In this document: piece after piece, positions 34,201 to 43,990 of the stretch
How positions within the stretch are numbered: the stretch's first letter is position 1
Layout of the letters: each line of letters begins with the position of its first letter
Origin: DUZB01 sp963747555
Lineage (GTDB): Bacteria; Desulfobacterota; DSM-4660; Desulfatiglandales; Desulfatiglandaceae
Direction: 5' to 3'
Length of the DNA stretch: 64,000 nt
Assembly: GCA_963747555.1 (NCBI GenBank)
Contig: CAVVFZ010000014.1
Location: 62,001-126,000 of the forward strand
Made by a program: the position numbers and the translations under genes
The notes under the pieces: generated by a model
Told to the model about the DNA's origin: nothing
The model's input: only the letters and a program-made list of their open reading frames with translations
Databases searched by the model: none

Positions 34201-36615
34201 ATGAAAGCAAGTTTACAATGGCTGAAAGAATACGTACCGATTGATGTGAAACCGGAAGAGCTTGGTGATCTTCTTACCATGGCAGGCCTGGAAATTGAGG
34301 GAATGGAAACCATTGGAGAGGGTTTTGATCGGGTAATCGTCTCCAGGATTCTGGAAGTGCGGCCCCACCCCAATGCAGATCGGCTTTCTCTATGCATGGT
34401 GGACACAGGAAAGGACACCATACAGGTGGTTTGCGGTGCACCCAATGTGGAAGTAGGCGTCTTTTCACCTCTTGCGCTTCCTGGCGCAAAGCTTCCCGGC
34501 GGAGGAGTTATTAAGAAAGGCCGTATTCGTGGAGAGATGTCCGAAGGGATGCTTCTTGCGGAAGATGAACTGGGCCTGACGGGCGATCACAGTGGAATCA
34601 TGATTCTTCCCGGCGCCTTGTCTTCAGGAACTCCTTTGATTAGCGTTCTTTCCATTCCGGACACGGTTTTTGAGGTGAGCATTACGCCGAATCGTCCGGA
34701 TTGCACATGCATCATCGGAATCGCGAGAGAGATCGCCGCGGTTACGGGACAGATGCTAAGACTGCCCGAAATTGTTTTCAAAGAGAATGCACCCCCAATT
34801 GACGATCTAACAAGCGTATCGATTCTGGACCCCCAAGGCTGTCCGCGATATACTGCGGGTATGATCCAGGGAGTGAAACAGGGAATCTCACCTTTTTGGA
34901 TGCGATACAGGCTTTATCACTCGGGGGTTAGGAGCATCAACAATCTGGTTGATGTGACCAATTATGTGATGCTTGAGATGGGGCAGCCTCTCCATGCCTT
35001 TGATTATCACAGGCTTAGGGAAAACAGGATTGTTGTGAGAAGGGCTGAAGCGGGCGAAGAATTTACGACGCTCGATGGTCAAAACAGAAAAATGAGCCCT
35101 GACATCCTGATGATCTGTGATGGCGAAAGACCGGTAGCCCTTGCCGGAATCATGGGAGGTCTTAACTCAGAGGTGGTCGAGGAAACAAGGGATCTGCTTA
35201 TTGAAAGTGCCTTTTTTGATCCGGTCACCATCAGAAGAGGGTCCAAGTTTCTGGGATTGTCCACAGAGGCCTCCTATCGATTTGAAAGGGGCGCGGATAT
35301 GGGTGGCACAACGCGGGCCCTGAAGAGGGCCATGTCGCTGATTTCAGACCTTGCGGGTGGTAGCATTTCCAGCGGGATTATTGATAATTTTCCCGGGAAG
35401 ACCGCATTGCCATCCATTCCCTTCCGCACGGAAAAGGTCAATGCCGCTTTGGGGATTTCTCTGGCGAGAGAAAAGATGAAAGGCATTCTGAAGTCTCTTG
35501 AGATGGAAGTAGAGGATCTCGGCAAAAACGACCTGACGGTGAGGCCCCCCTCATTCAGAGTGGATCTTCAGAGAGAAGTGGACCTCATAGAGGAAGTGGC
35601 GAGGCTCTACGGATTTGACAATATCCCGGTAACCTTTCCGAGCATCCGGCCATCTGACGAAAAAGAGCCGCCTGAACTTCAGCTCAGGGACAGCATCAGA
35701 CCGATCATGACAGGGCTGGGGTTTTCCGAAATCATCACCTACAGTTTTATCTCCCCGGATTCCATAGATCGTATGGGAGCCGACAAGAACAGCGATTTGA
35801 GGGCATTTACGGTGATCATGAATCCGCTTTCTGCGGATCAATCGGTTCTCAGGACATCGCTCATTCCCGGCATTCTTGGCGCTGTCCGAACCAATTTCAA
35901 TCATGGTGAGCACAACTTGAAGCTTTTCGAGTGGGGAAAACTTTTTTTTCAAAGAGAAAAAGACAAACAGCCGATCGAAAAGCTTTGTCTCACGGCAGTC
36001 ATGACGGGTGCCTATGAGGGCAAGAAATGGTATAATCAGGAAAGGCAGGTGGATTTTTACGACATAAAGGGGGCTGCAGAAGTTCTTCTGGAGGAGATGG
36101 GGCTTTCGAAGCTGCATTTTGGAGGGTATGAAACGCCCGGTGCGTTTGATTCGAATTATTCCTGCGAAATTGCCTTTGCGGATACAATAATCGGGCGGTT
36201 AGGCAAATTGTCTGCGCGGGTGATTGATGCCTACGACCTGAGAGAACAAAACATTTTTATCTTTGAGTTAGATGTCGAAGCGCTCTTGACTGTTGAAAAT
36301 GTAGAAAGAAAATTCCGTCCTTTTGCTAAATATCCTGCTGTATTCAGGGATATTTCCATCCTTCTGGATCATCGCATCGAAAGTTCCCGGATTGTCGATG
36401 CGATCATGCGGCAAGGCCGGGGTTTGACGGAATCTGTGGATATTTTTGACCTTTACGAAGGAAATAAAATTGCCGCTTCGGAAAAGGCGGTGGCCTTAAG
36501 GATCTGTTACCGATCGGAGAGCCGAACCCTTGACGGCGATGAAATCAATCGCCTGCATGATTCTATCGTTGAAGCGGTAAGATTGGAGACAGGAGGCAGG
36601 TTGAGGGAGGGGTGA
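34201..36615 (+). CDS. pheT: Phenylalanyl-tRNA synthetase beta subunit
   Basis: The 804-residue beta subunit has the EMAP-like tRNA-binding domain ('ILEVRPHPNADRLSLCMVD', 'VVCGAPNV'), the B3/B4 editing domain ('LVDVTNYVMLEMGQPLHAFD'), the B5 region and the C-terminal ferredoxin-fold anticodon-binding domain. The length is normal. It is 4 bases from the merR-like gene. Confidence 0.96.
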   Translation: MKASLQWLKEYVPIDVKPEELGDLLTMAGLEIEGMETIGEGFDRVIVSRILEVRPHPNADRLSLCMVDTGKDTIQVVCGAPNVEVGVFSPLALPGAKLPGGGVIKKGRIRGEMSEGMLLAEDELGLTGDHSGIMILPGALSSGTPLISVLSIPDTVFEVSITPNRPDCTCIIGIAREIAAVTGQMLRLPEIVFKENAPPIDDLTSVSILDPQGCPRYTAGMIQGVKQGISPFWMRYRLYHSGVRSINNLVDVTNYVMLEMGQPLHAFDYHRLRENRIVVRRAEAGEEFTTLDGQNRKMSPDILMICDGERPVALAGIMGGLNSEVVEETRDLLIESAFFDPVTIRRGSKFLGLSTEASYRFERGADMGGTTRALKRAMSLISDLAGGSISSGIIDNFPGKTALPSIPFRTEKVNAALGISLAREKMKGILKSLEMEVEDLGKNDLTVRPPSFRVDLQREVDLIEEVARLYGFDNIPVTFPSIRPSDEKEPPELQLRDSIRPIMTGLGFSEIITYSFISPDSIDRMGADKNSDLRAFTVIMNPLSADQSVLRTSLIPGILGAVRTNFNHGEHNLKLFEWGKLFFQREKDKQPIEKLCLTAVMTGAYEGKKWYNQERQVDFYDIKGAAEVLLEEMGLSKLHFGGYETPGAFDSNYSCEIAFADTIIGRLGKLSARVIDAYDLREQNIFIFELDVEALLTVENVERKFRPFAKYPAVFRDISILLDHRIESSRIVDAIMRQGRGLTESVDIFDLYEGNKIAASEKAVALRICYRSESRTLDGDEINRLHDSIVEAVRLETGGRLREG

Positions 36616-36619
36616 TTTT

Positions 36620-36952
36620 ATGGGCCTGATTCCCGATGATAAACGATATTTTCGCATCGGAGAGGCGAGCCGGATCGTCGGCGTTGAGCCTTACGTCCTT
36701 CGATATTGGGAAAGTGAGTTTCCACAGCTCAAACCGTGCAGAGCGGATTCCAATCAGAGGACCTATCAGAAAAAAGATCTGGAGGCTCTTCTTTCCATTA
36801 AAAAGCTCCTATATGACGAAAAAATGACCATTGAAGGGGCCAGGCAATGTCTCAAACGACAGGCTTCAGCCGCGATATTCGGAGGACATGGCAGCTTTAG
36901 TGCCGATGAAATAAAAGAGGCTCTTTATGAGATACTGGAGCTTTTGGGGTAG
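36620..36952 (+). CDS. MerR family regulator of the phe-operon type
   Basis: The 110-residue protein has a MerR helix-turn-helix with wing ('FRIGEASRIVGVEPYVLRYWESEFPQL', residues 11-37; 'QRTYQKKDLEALLSIKKLL') and a short helical tail without a metal-binding site. In many Desulfobacterota a MerR-like gene ends the pheST operon, after ihfA. Here it follows pheT directly (4-base gap). Confidence 0.9.
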   Translation: MGLIPDDKRYFRIGEASRIVGVEPYVLRYWESEFPQLKPCRADSNQRTYQKKDLEALLSIKKLLYDEKMTIEGARQCLKRQASAAIFGGHGSFSADEIKEALYEILELLG

Positions 36953-36961
36953 TTATTAAGA

Positions 36962-37007
36962 GCGGGTCTTTTTTAAGAGCGTGTGATTCCCTGTTGTCAA
37001 GACCCGC
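36962..37007. terminator. Long-loop hairpin between converging merR and ihfA
   Basis: A 9-bp stem (gcgggtctt / aagacccgc) with T- and A-rich inner ends, so it reads as stem plus T-run in both directions. The loop is 28 bases, longer than is usual. Confidence 0.45.
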
Positions 37008-37023
37008 AGAGTGCTTATTCATC

Positions 37024-37314
37024 TCAGTGTTCGGCATTATTGATTTTATCTCTGAAAACTCCCGATGTTTTAAAAACGACAACCCTTCTCGCCCTCAGTT
37101 GAAGATCTTCCGTCGTCTGGGGATTTCTTCCCCTCCTGGCGGATTTTTCCTTCACCAAAAATTTTCCAAAGCCGCTTATCAGAAGGTCTTCCCCGTCTGC
37201 CAGAGTACGCTTGATGATCTCAAGCAATCCTTCTGTAACAATGCGAGAGCTGCTTTTGCTGAGACCGACCTGATGATATACCGTATCTATAATTGCTTCT
37301 TTTGTGAGCGCCAA
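37024..37314 (-). CDS. ihfA: Integration host factor alpha-type DNA-bending protein
   Basis: The 96-residue HU/IHF protein begins 'MALTKEAIIDTVYHQVGLSK' as IhfA does. It carries 'GEDLLISGFGKFLVKEKSARRGRNPQT' with the DNA-intercalating proline in 'RRGRNP' and 'ARRVVVFKTSG'. It is on the opposite strand to the pheT operon, whereas ihfA usually lies inside it. Confidence 0.88.
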   Translation of the reverse strand: MALTKEAIIDTVYHQVGLSKSSSRIVTEGLLEIIKRTLADGEDLLISGFGKFLVKEKSARRGRNPQTTEDLQLRARRVVVFKTSGVFRDKINNAEH

Positions 37315-37475
37315 TTTCTATCCTCCTGGTGGCTAAAGGGATTGGGATGATTTATCACAAAACTCTGTTTCTTAAAAGAATAAAACAAACGCATGGGCGA
37401 GCAGTTCACGATTGTTAAGATCTTGTCCAGTATATCCAGCTTCTTAGGGGAATATGTCTTATGGCGGCCGGTGTG

Positions 37476-37973
37476 TCAAGTATTTTTTATTTCTTTAAAC
37501 TTTCTTTTTAGTTCTTCGTTTACTACATCGGGTACAAGCCCGCTGACATCCCCTCCAAAACTTGCAGCTTCCTTAATAATGGTGGAGCTCGTATAAAACC
37601 ATTTGTAGTCAGTCATCAAAAAGATGGACTGAACGTCTCGATTCAGCTTTCTGTTCATGAGGGCCATCTGAAATTCATATTCAAAATCGGAAAGAGCGCG
37701 AAGGCCCCTTAAGATGACATTGGACTCTTTTGAAACAACATAATCTACCAGCAGACCGTCAAACGTATCAATTGTCACATGGGATTGATCAGGGACAGCC
37801 TGCTCAATCATTTTTATCCTTTCCTCTACCGTAAAGAGAGGAATTTTCTTGGGATTGTTCAAGATAGCAATGATCAGGTTGTCAAAAATTTCCAGCGCAC
37901 GGGTTACGATGCTCAGGTGTCCATTGGTAACGGGATCAAAAAATCCCGGATAAATGGCTGTTTTATTAATCAT
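37476..37973 (-). CDS. coaD: Phosphopantetheine adenylyltransferase
   Basis: This 165-residue enzyme makes dephospho-CoA. Signature nucleotidyltransferase motif: 'IYPGFFDPVTNGHLSIVTRA' (T/HxGH), with 'VILRGLRALSDFEYEFQMAL' and 'YTSSTIIKEAASFGGDVS'. It overlaps the end of rsmD by 8 bases, so the pair is coupled. Confidence 0.96.
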   Translation of the reverse strand: MINKTAIYPGFFDPVTNGHLSIVTRALEIFDNLIIAILNNPKKIPLFTVEERIKMIEQAVPDQSHVTIDTFDGLLVDYVVSKESNVILRGLRALSDFEYEFQMALMNRKLNRDVQSIFLMTDYKWFYTSSTIIKEAASFGGDVSGLVPDVVNEELKRKFKEIKNT

Positions 37974-38535
37974 TGGTTCCCTCGTAAACGTAGATGCTTA
38001 TCCTGGTGTCGCCATAGGTCCTTGTTTTAAATATTCTGAAATCGCCGACAGTAGGAGGCAGTTTCCGATCCTTGCGCGTTTCTGCAACAGCCCTGCCGCC
38101 TTGAATGATACAACCTTTCCGGGTAATCTGTTCCAATAACGCAGGAATCAAATCATCCCGGTAGGGTGGATCAAGGAATACAATGTTGAATGGTTCCCCT
38201 GCGATGTTTCGGGATTGAGGGAGGCCTGACGTCAGGTCTTTTTTCAACACGATTCCCCTATTTTCAAAGCCGACTTGCCTGAGATTTTTTCGTATCAGGT
38301 CTATGGACTGTTCCGATTTATCCACAATTACGGCATGGGAGGCACCCCTGCTCAATGACTCGATAGCCAGGCTTCCTGTTCCGGCGAATAAATCGAGAAC
38401 CTTTAGACCTGAAAGATCCTGTCCCAGGAGATTAAAAACGGCCTCCCTTACACGGTCCGAAGTCGGACGGATGCTAAAACCCTCTACTGTTTCTATGCGT
38501 CGGCCTCTTGCCTGTCCTCCCGTGATTCTCATCAT
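37966..38535 (-). CDS. rsmD: 16S rRNA (guanine966-N2)-methyltransferase
   Basis: The 189-residue methyltransferase begins 'MRITGGQARGRRIETV', has the SAM-binding 'VLDLFAGTGSLAIESLSRGA' and the catalytic 'NIVFLDPPYRDD'. The rsmD-coaD pair is a common arrangement. Confidence 0.95.
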   Translation of the reverse strand: MMRITGGQARGRRIETVEGFSIRPTSDRVREAVFNLLGQDLSGLKVLDLFAGTGSLAIESLSRGASHAVIVDKSEQSIDLIRKNLRQVGFENRGIVLKKDLTSGLPQSRNIAGEPFNIVFLDPPYRDDLIPALLEQITRKGCIIQGGRAVAETRKDRKLPPTVGDFRIFKTRTYGDTRISIYVYEGTND

Positions 38536-38568
38536 GTGGAGCCTTCAATGTCCCATCATTCCGATGCT

Positions 38569-39228
38569 TCACTGGAGATAGCCGATGATCGTCTCTCCGG
38601 CTGTTACTTTTTGCCCCTTTGACACGGTGATTCTTGTGTTGGTTGGCAGGAACGCTTCAAGCCTGGAACCAAACCGGATCAATCCAAATCTTTGTCCCCT
38701 GTCGACGCGGTCTCCCTCCGCTATCCAGCAAACAATCCGTCTGGCAATGAGACCCGCAATCTGGATGACGACGATCTCTTGGGCATCGGGTGTTCGCAAG
38801 GTTACGCGGTTATTTTCATTTTGTTCGGAAGCTTTGTCAAGATTCGCGGAAAAAAATTGTCCTGGGTGATAATTAATTTTTTGGATGGATCCTCCCACAG
38901 GGATCCGATTAACATGTACATTAAATACCGACATGAAGATGCTGATTTTCAAACCAGGTGCACCAAGGGGGTTGTTGGAGTGATCGATCCGCTCTACCGC
39001 CAATATCCTGCCATCGGCGGGAGAAAGTACCGCATGGGGAATGTTTGGTTGTTCTCGCTCTGGATCTCTGAAAAAGAACACAACAAAAAAGGTGATCAGT
39101 AAGCCTATCGCAAAGAAGACGGAGTGCCCCAGAAATAAAAAAATCAAAGTCAAGCCGGAGCTGATTCCAATAAAGGGAAAGCCTTCTCTTGCTACGGGAA
39201 ATCGGTTGTTTATCCGGGACTTATCCAA
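38569..39228 (-). CDS. psd: Phosphatidylserine decarboxylase proenzyme (short form)
   Basis: The 219-residue proenzyme has two N-terminal membrane helices ('GLTLIFLFLGHSVFFAIGLL'), 'VLSPADGRI', 'ISIFMSVFNVHVNRIPVGG' and the self-cleavage site 'RFGSRLEAFLP', where the serine becomes the pyruvoyl group. The frame is open to a TTG at 39291, but the TTG at 39228 has AGGAG ten bases upstream and gives the usual short-form length, so I prefer it. No phosphatidylserine synthase gene is next to it. Confidence 0.88.
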   Translation of the reverse strand: MDKSRINNRFPVAREGFPFIGISSGLTLIFLFLGHSVFFAIGLLITFFVVFFFRDPEREQPNIPHAVLSPADGRILAVERIDHSNNPLGAPGLKISIFMSVFNVHVNRIPVGGSIQKINYHPGQFFSANLDKASEQNENNRVTLRTPDAQEIVVIQIAGLIARRIVCWIAEGDRVDRGQRFGLIRFGSRLEAFLPTNTRITVSKGQKVTAGETIIGYLQ

Positions 39229-39330
39229 TTCAAATGCTCTCCTGAAAAGGGGGAAGGGCGCGTCATATGGCGTAACAATGCAATGATTCAACGAACTCCA
39301 AAAGTACGGCCGGATCCTATCCGTTTTGTT

Positions 39331-40032
39331 CTACAATGTCAATGTCGGAGCAAAGGCATTTGATCTGATATCCGGTGGCCTGAGGTAAACGGGTTCGATT
39401 CCATACGGATCATCCAGGTCATTCCGGATGAGTTTCTTTAGACCCAGTGCTCCTACTGAAGACGCCCTCAGGCTCCAGAATTGAGCAGGCGCCAGAATGA
39501 AGGCAGGTCCGGTTTTGCTTCCGAACGCAGGCGCCTGCGCTTCAAAATTATCCCCTATGATGAAAGCCGGTTCCCGAATCATAGATACCAAATCAGTCAG
39601 TTTGATTGAGATAGGCTCTCGTTGCCTTTTCAGCTGATGAACATCCGTCAGAACAAATGTTGCAGTGAAGACTTCCCCTTTTCGGGAATGGAGAAGAGGG
39701 ATAACCGGGGATTTGGCAAATGGGATCTGTGATGCCAGTGCTTCAAGGCTGGATACGCCTGCAAGGGGGATTTGAAGGGCGTGACAAAGTCCCTTTGCAA
39801 GGGAAATACCTATTCTCAGCCCGGTGAAACTGCCTGGACCGATTGCAACGGCGATACCTGACAGATCACCGGTCCGGGTGTCCGAAAGGGAAAGAAGGCG
39901 GTCAAATGCGGGCATCAGGCTGCCGAAATTGCCTTTCTTTCTGAACATCACTTGTTCCGCCACAATAGTGCCATCTTTCTTTAAGAGGGCAAGGCTGAAC
40001 TGAAGCGTAGAGGTGTTGATAGCAAGAATCAT
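39331..40032 (-). CDS. tsaB: tRNA threonylcarbamoyladenosine biosynthesis protein TsaB
   Basis: The 233-residue protein is an ASKHA-fold TsaB: 'MILAINTSTLQFSLALLKKD', 'IAVAIGPGSFTGLRIGISLA', 'GVSSLEALA' and 'IPLLHSRKGEVFTATF'. TsaB partners TsaD in t6A synthesis. It lies 12 bases after rseP in the same direction. Confidence 0.93.
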   Translation of the reverse strand: MILAINTSTLQFSLALLKKDGTIVAEQVMFRKKGNFGSLMPAFDRLLSLSDTRTGDLSGIAVAIGPGSFTGLRIGISLAKGLCHALQIPLAGVSSLEALASQIPFAKSPVIPLLHSRKGEVFTATFVLTDVHQLKRQREPISIKLTDLVSMIREPAFIIGDNFEAQAPAFGSKTGPAFILAPAQFWSLRASSVGALGLKKLIRNDLDDPYGIEPVYLRPPDIRSNAFAPTLTL

Positions 40033-40044
40033 TTAAACAAGCGC

Positions 40045-41142
40045 TTATTCAAAGAACCGGGTTACATCGTTGTAGATAACAACGATCATAAAAAGTACGA
40101 GGAGACTGATGCCTATTTTCTGGGCCAGTTCGCGCCCTTTCACGTTAAGGGGCTTTCCCATGATTAATTCAATCAGCAGGAAGAAAATGACGCCGCCATC
40201 TAAAACAGGAATCGGAAGCAGGTTTAAGATTCCCAGATTCACACTGATGATTGCCATAAAAGGAATCAGGTAGGTCCAGTTTTCCTGCGCCAGTTGACCG
40301 GTCATCTGGCCGATAAAGATAGGCCCCCCCACGGTTTTGAGGGGAATGACGCGCTCGATAAGTTTTACGATGGTCAGAAAAGTGAGTCTGGTGATTTCCC
40401 AGGTTTTGGCGAAACCTGTTTCAACAGCTTTCAGGGGGGTATAGTAAATTACCTTGAAGTTACCTGACGCCACGATGCCGATCAGCGGAGTTTTTATGTT
40501 TTCTCCGAAAATGTTCTTGGTAACACTTATTTCAGGCGTCAACCTGACGGTCTTGTGTTCGTTATTGCGCGTTATCGTCATTTCAACGGGCTCCCCCGTA
40601 TTCTTCTCTATCAAGTCTTTTATTTCCGGCCAGGTCTCCGTCTGTTGGCCGTTAATGGCGACAATGAGATCGCCTTTGAGCAGACCGGCTGCGTAGGCGG
40701 GCGAATCTTTTTTCACCTCTCCGATTTCGGGGGAGAGGACATGGTTGCCCGCGAAAATGTAAAACACACAGAATGTGAAAAGGGCTAAGACCAGGTTGAA
40801 TACCGGTCCGGCGGCAACGATAGCGATCCTCTGACCGACCGGTTTATGACTGTAGGATCTTTCTTCTTCTCCGAGACTGGTTGGTTCATCCTCCTCCTCA
40901 TTCTCTCCCAACATCTTTACATATCCTCCCAACGGGAGAAGGGAGATAATGTAGTCGGTTTCCCCTATCTTCTTCCCGATGAGTTTGGGGCCAAAACCGA
41001 GAGAAAACTTGAGAACCTTTACACCAAAAGCCTTGGCAACAAGGAAATGACCTAGTTCATGGGCAAAAATCAAGATGCCGAGAACCACCACAAAAGGGAA
41101 TATGTAATAGGCCAGGATATGTATGGACTGATCTAAGTGCAT
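40045..41142 (-). CDS. rseP: Site-2 intramembrane metalloprotease
   Basis: The 365-residue protease has HExxH in the first helix ('ILIFAHELGHFLVAKAFGV'), 'LPLGGYVKM', one PDZ domain ('SPAYAAGLLKGDLIVAINGQ') and the second metal-ligand motif 'LLPIPVLDGGVIFF'. It cleaves anti-sigma factors or signal peptides in the membrane. It is in the conserved dxr-rseP order. Confidence 0.94.
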   Translation of the reverse strand: MHLDQSIHILAYYIFPFVVVLGILIFAHELGHFLVAKAFGVKVLKFSLGFGPKLIGKKIGETDYIISLLPLGGYVKMLGENEEEDEPTSLGEEERSYSHKPVGQRIAIVAAGPVFNLVLALFTFCVFYIFAGNHVLSPEIGEVKKDSPAYAAGLLKGDLIVAINGQQTETWPEIKDLIEKNTGEPVEMTITRNNEHKTVRLTPEISVTKNIFGENIKTPLIGIVASGNFKVIYYTPLKAVETGFAKTWEITRLTFLTIVKLIERVIPLKTVGGPIFIGQMTGQLAQENWTYLIPFMAIISVNLGILNLLPIPVLDGGVIFFLLIELIMGKPLNVKGRELAQKIGISLLVLFMIVVIYNDVTRFFE

Positions 41143-41164
41143 TTTATAACTCCGAATTCAACCC

Positions 41165-42340
41165 TCAACCAGGTAAAGGCCCCACGAGCTCTTCCAGGTG
41201 TTCTCTGGCTTTCCGCCTTGACCATCCATCTGCTTCCACAACCGCCTCAAGACTGTTCACGGGGATCGCGTTGTGGATCTCCATGGTTTTTTCAATCAGG
41301 GCTGGGATATCCAGAAAACCGATCCGGCCTTTCAGAAAAGCTTCTACGGCAATCTCATTGGAGCCGTTTAGGACCGCCGGCATGGTGCCTCCGATTTTTG
41401 CGGCTTCGAGGGCGAGGGAAAGGCATCTGAAACGCGACATGTCCGGTTTTTGAAATTGAAGGTCTCCAGCCGTCAGGAGGTCCAACGGGGGAAGATGGTT
41501 TTTAAGATGGTGAGGATAAGACAACGCATAAGAGATCGGTATTGTCATATCGGGAACGCCCAGTTGCGCTATAATGGACCCATCCACATATTCTGCCATG
41601 GAATGGATGATGCTCTGAGGGTGTATAAGGACTCCTATCTTTTCCAGCGGCAGATCAAATAACCATTTTGCTTCTATGACTTCCAGGCCCTTATTCATCA
41701 ATGTTGCCGAATCTATGGTGATTTTTGGGCCCATATTCCAATTGGGATGATGGAGGGCCCGGGCTGCAGTCATCCTGCGCATTTCATCGAGCGATAGATT
41801 TCTGAAAGGACCTCCCGATGCTGTCAGGATAATCCTTTTGAGATCTGCCCTCGGATGACCTTGCAGGGATTGCAGTATGGCACTGTGCTCACTGTCCACT
41901 GGAAGGATCGACACTCCGCGCCTTTGGGCCTCGGCCATAACAAGACCCCCGGCCATGACCATGGTTTCCTTATTGGCAAGGGCAATATTTTTCCCTGACA
42001 CGATGGCTTCAAAGGTGGGGATCAGGCCTGCAGCACCGGTCATGGCGGATATGACCGTGTCGGTCCCCTCCATGGCTGCGATCTGTTTATAGCCGTTCTC
42101 TCCGAAAAAAATGTTTGGGCCGGGTCCCTTCCCCAATTTTGTTTTGAGTCTCTCCGCAAGAGACTCGTCCAGTACGGCGACAGCTACGGGCTTGAATTCT
42201 TTGATTTGCCTGAGAAGGAGTCCGATGTTTTTAGCGGCGGAAAGGGCTGCCACCCGGTATTTCTCAGGATGTTGCTTGATTACCCTGAGTGCGCTGACCC
42301 CTATGGATCCGGTGGAGCCTAATATTGTTATGTTTTTCAT
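41165..42340 (-). CDS. dxr: 1-deoxy-D-xylulose 5-phosphate reductoisomerase
   Basis: The 391-residue enzyme of the MEP isoprenoid pathway begins 'MKNITILGSTGSIGVSAL' (NADPH-binding), with 'LANKETMVMAGGL', 'PVDSEHSAI', 'LTASGGPF' and 'MNKGLEVIEA'. It overlaps cdsA by 4 bases. Confidence 0.97.
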   Translation of the reverse strand: MKNITILGSTGSIGVSALRVIKQHPEKYRVAALSAAKNIGLLLRQIKEFKPVAVAVLDESLAERLKTKLGKGPGPNIFFGENGYKQIAAMEGTDTVISAMTGAAGLIPTFEAIVSGKNIALANKETMVMAGGLVMAEAQRRGVSILPVDSEHSAILQSLQGHPRADLKRIILTASGGPFRNLSLDEMRRMTAARALHHPNWNMGPKITIDSATLMNKGLEVIEAKWLFDLPLEKIGVLIHPQSIIHSMAEYVDGSIIAQLGVPDMTIPISYALSYPHHLKNHLPPLDLLTAGDLQFQKPDMSRFRCLSLALEAAKIGGTMPAVLNGSNEIAVEAFLKGRIGFLDIPALIEKTMEIHNAIPVNSLEAVVEADGWSRRKAREHLEELVGPLPG

Positions 42341-43134
42341 GGTATAAGAAGGTATCCAAAAAGGACGGGTATGGCAAACAAAAGGCCGTCAATTCTATCA
42401 AGAATTCCTCCATGTCCTGGAAGAATGGAGCCGGAATCCTTGATGCCGTGGTTTCTTTTCAAAAGGGACTCCGACAAATCACCGATCTGACCCATTGCAG
42501 AAAGCAGCAGGGTAAGAAGGATGATTCCCGCATTCAAAGGGTGGAGACGGAAAACGAGCAAAAACAAAAAAGCGGCCCCCGCGCTGCTGACCAGTCCTCC
42601 AATAGCTCCTTCCCAGGATTTCCCGGGGCTTACTATTTTATGGAGCTTATGCCTTCCAAACTGCCTCCCAAAATAAAAGGCGCCCGTATCGCTGGCGAAG
42701 ATGACCGTTAGAAGAAAAAACACCCAGATGTTCCCATTCGGGCGGAAATCAATTAATGCCAGCATGGCAAGGGGCAGGGCGACGTATACAGGCCCCAAAA
42801 CCACCCGGCCAATTTCCGCCGTCAGCTCTTTGCCGGGAGTCGGATTATGCATCATCAGCCAGCTCATTGGAAGAAAAACCCACAGCACGATGATGATCGG
42901 TATAAACAATGCTTGTCTTATATATATTACAGCAAAAAGAAGAAAGATCAAAAAGGAATTGCCGCACAGAATGAATTTTGATGTTCCCACTCCGGTTATG
43001 TTACAAAATTCGATGAAGGATACGACAGCGGCTCCGCACAAAAGTGCGTTAAACAACCACCTGGGCCCAAAGCCAATGATATAGATCAATATGGGGATGG
43101 CGATCAGAGCCGTGAGCCAACGTTTCAAATGCAT
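42337..43134 (-). CDS. cdsA: Phosphatidate cytidylyltransferase
   Basis: The 265-residue membrane enzyme makes CDP-diacylglycerol. It has about seven helices and the C-terminal family signature 'GDLSESLLKRNHGIKDSG' then 'ILPGHGGILDRIDG'. It lies 15 bases after uppS and overlaps dxr by 4. Confidence 0.95.
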   Translation of the reverse strand: MHLKRWLTALIAIPILIYIIGFGPRWLFNALLCGAAVVSFIEFCNITGVGTSKFILCGNSFLIFLLFAVIYIRQALFIPIIIVLWVFLPMSWLMMHNPTPGKELTAEIGRVVLGPVYVALPLAMLALIDFRPNGNIWVFFLLTVIFASDTGAFYFGRQFGRHKLHKIVSPGKSWEGAIGGLVSSAGAAFLFLLVFRLHPLNAGIILLTLLLSAMGQIGDLSESLLKRNHGIKDSGSILPGHGGILDRIDGLLFAIPVLFGYLLIP

Positions 43135-43149
43135 TCTCTGCCTGCTTCT

Positions 43150-43890
43150 CTAATTTTTCCCGTCTTCCCCATTTATGGTTACTTCTCCGAATCTTCTTTC
43201 CCGACGCTGGTAGTCTTCAAGAGCCCGGAGATATTCCTCTTTGCCGAAATCAGGCCACAGAGTGGACGTTATGTAAATCTCCGCGTAGGAAAGCTGCCAC
43301 AATAGAAAATTGCTGATTCGATATTCGCCGCTTGTTCGAATAAGAAAATCCGGGTCGGGCATTTCCGCAGTGTATAGGCAATTGGAAATGAGTTTTTCGT
43401 CGATTGCTTCAACGGTCTTATCCCCATTTTTTACCATACGCGCGATCTTTTTACATGCATCCACCATTTCCTGACGGCTTCCGTAGCTTAAAGCCAAGGT
43501 GAGGGTCATTCCGGTGTTGTGTGCGGTTTGTTCTATGGTGTCAAGAAGGGTCTCTCTGGTATCCAGCGGGATATTTTCCGTTCGACCGATTGTCTTCAGC
43601 CTGATTTCGTTCTCGAGCATTTCATTTAGCTCCTTTTTCAGGAAACGCTTCAGGAGTTTCATGAGAGCCTGGACTTCAAGTCGCGGTCTTTTCCAGTTCT
43701 CTTCGGAGAAGGCGTACAATGTCAACCACTTAATCCCCAGTTCTCGGCTTACTGTTACAATCTCCCTAACTGCGTCCGCGCCTTTCTGGTGTCCTCTCAC
43801 GCGTTGGAATCCCTTTTTCTTCGCCCACCTGCCATTTCCGTCCATAATAATGGCGACATGTTTCGGTATTCTTGTGCTGTCGATTGACAT
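43150..43890 (-). CDS. uppS: Undecaprenyl diphosphate synthase
   Basis: The 246-residue cis-prenyltransferase has 'PKHVAIIMDGNGRWAKKKG', 'GHQKGADAVREIV', 'YAFSEENWKRP' and 'PDFLIRTSGEYRISNFLLWQ'. It makes the lipid carrier for peptidoglycan synthesis. Confidence 0.97.
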   Translation of the reverse strand: MSIDSTRIPKHVAIIMDGNGRWAKKKGFQRVRGHQKGADAVREIVTVSRELGIKWLTLYAFSEENWKRPRLEVQALMKLLKRFLKKELNEMLENEIRLKTIGRTENIPLDTRETLLDTIEQTAHNTGMTLTLALSYGSRQEMVDACKKIARMVKNGDKTVEAIDEKLISNCLYTAEMPDPDFLIRTSGEYRISNFLLWQLSYAEIYITSTLWPDFGKEEYLRALEDYQRRERRFGEVTINGEDGKN

Positions 43891-43990
43891 CCTTATCCCG
43901 TTTCAAGCTTCAAGAGTTCACTGCGATGGAAAGGCTGGAGGGTAGCGGTATGGGAGAACCGGTGGTTTGAAGTTTCGGAATCTGAACGAT

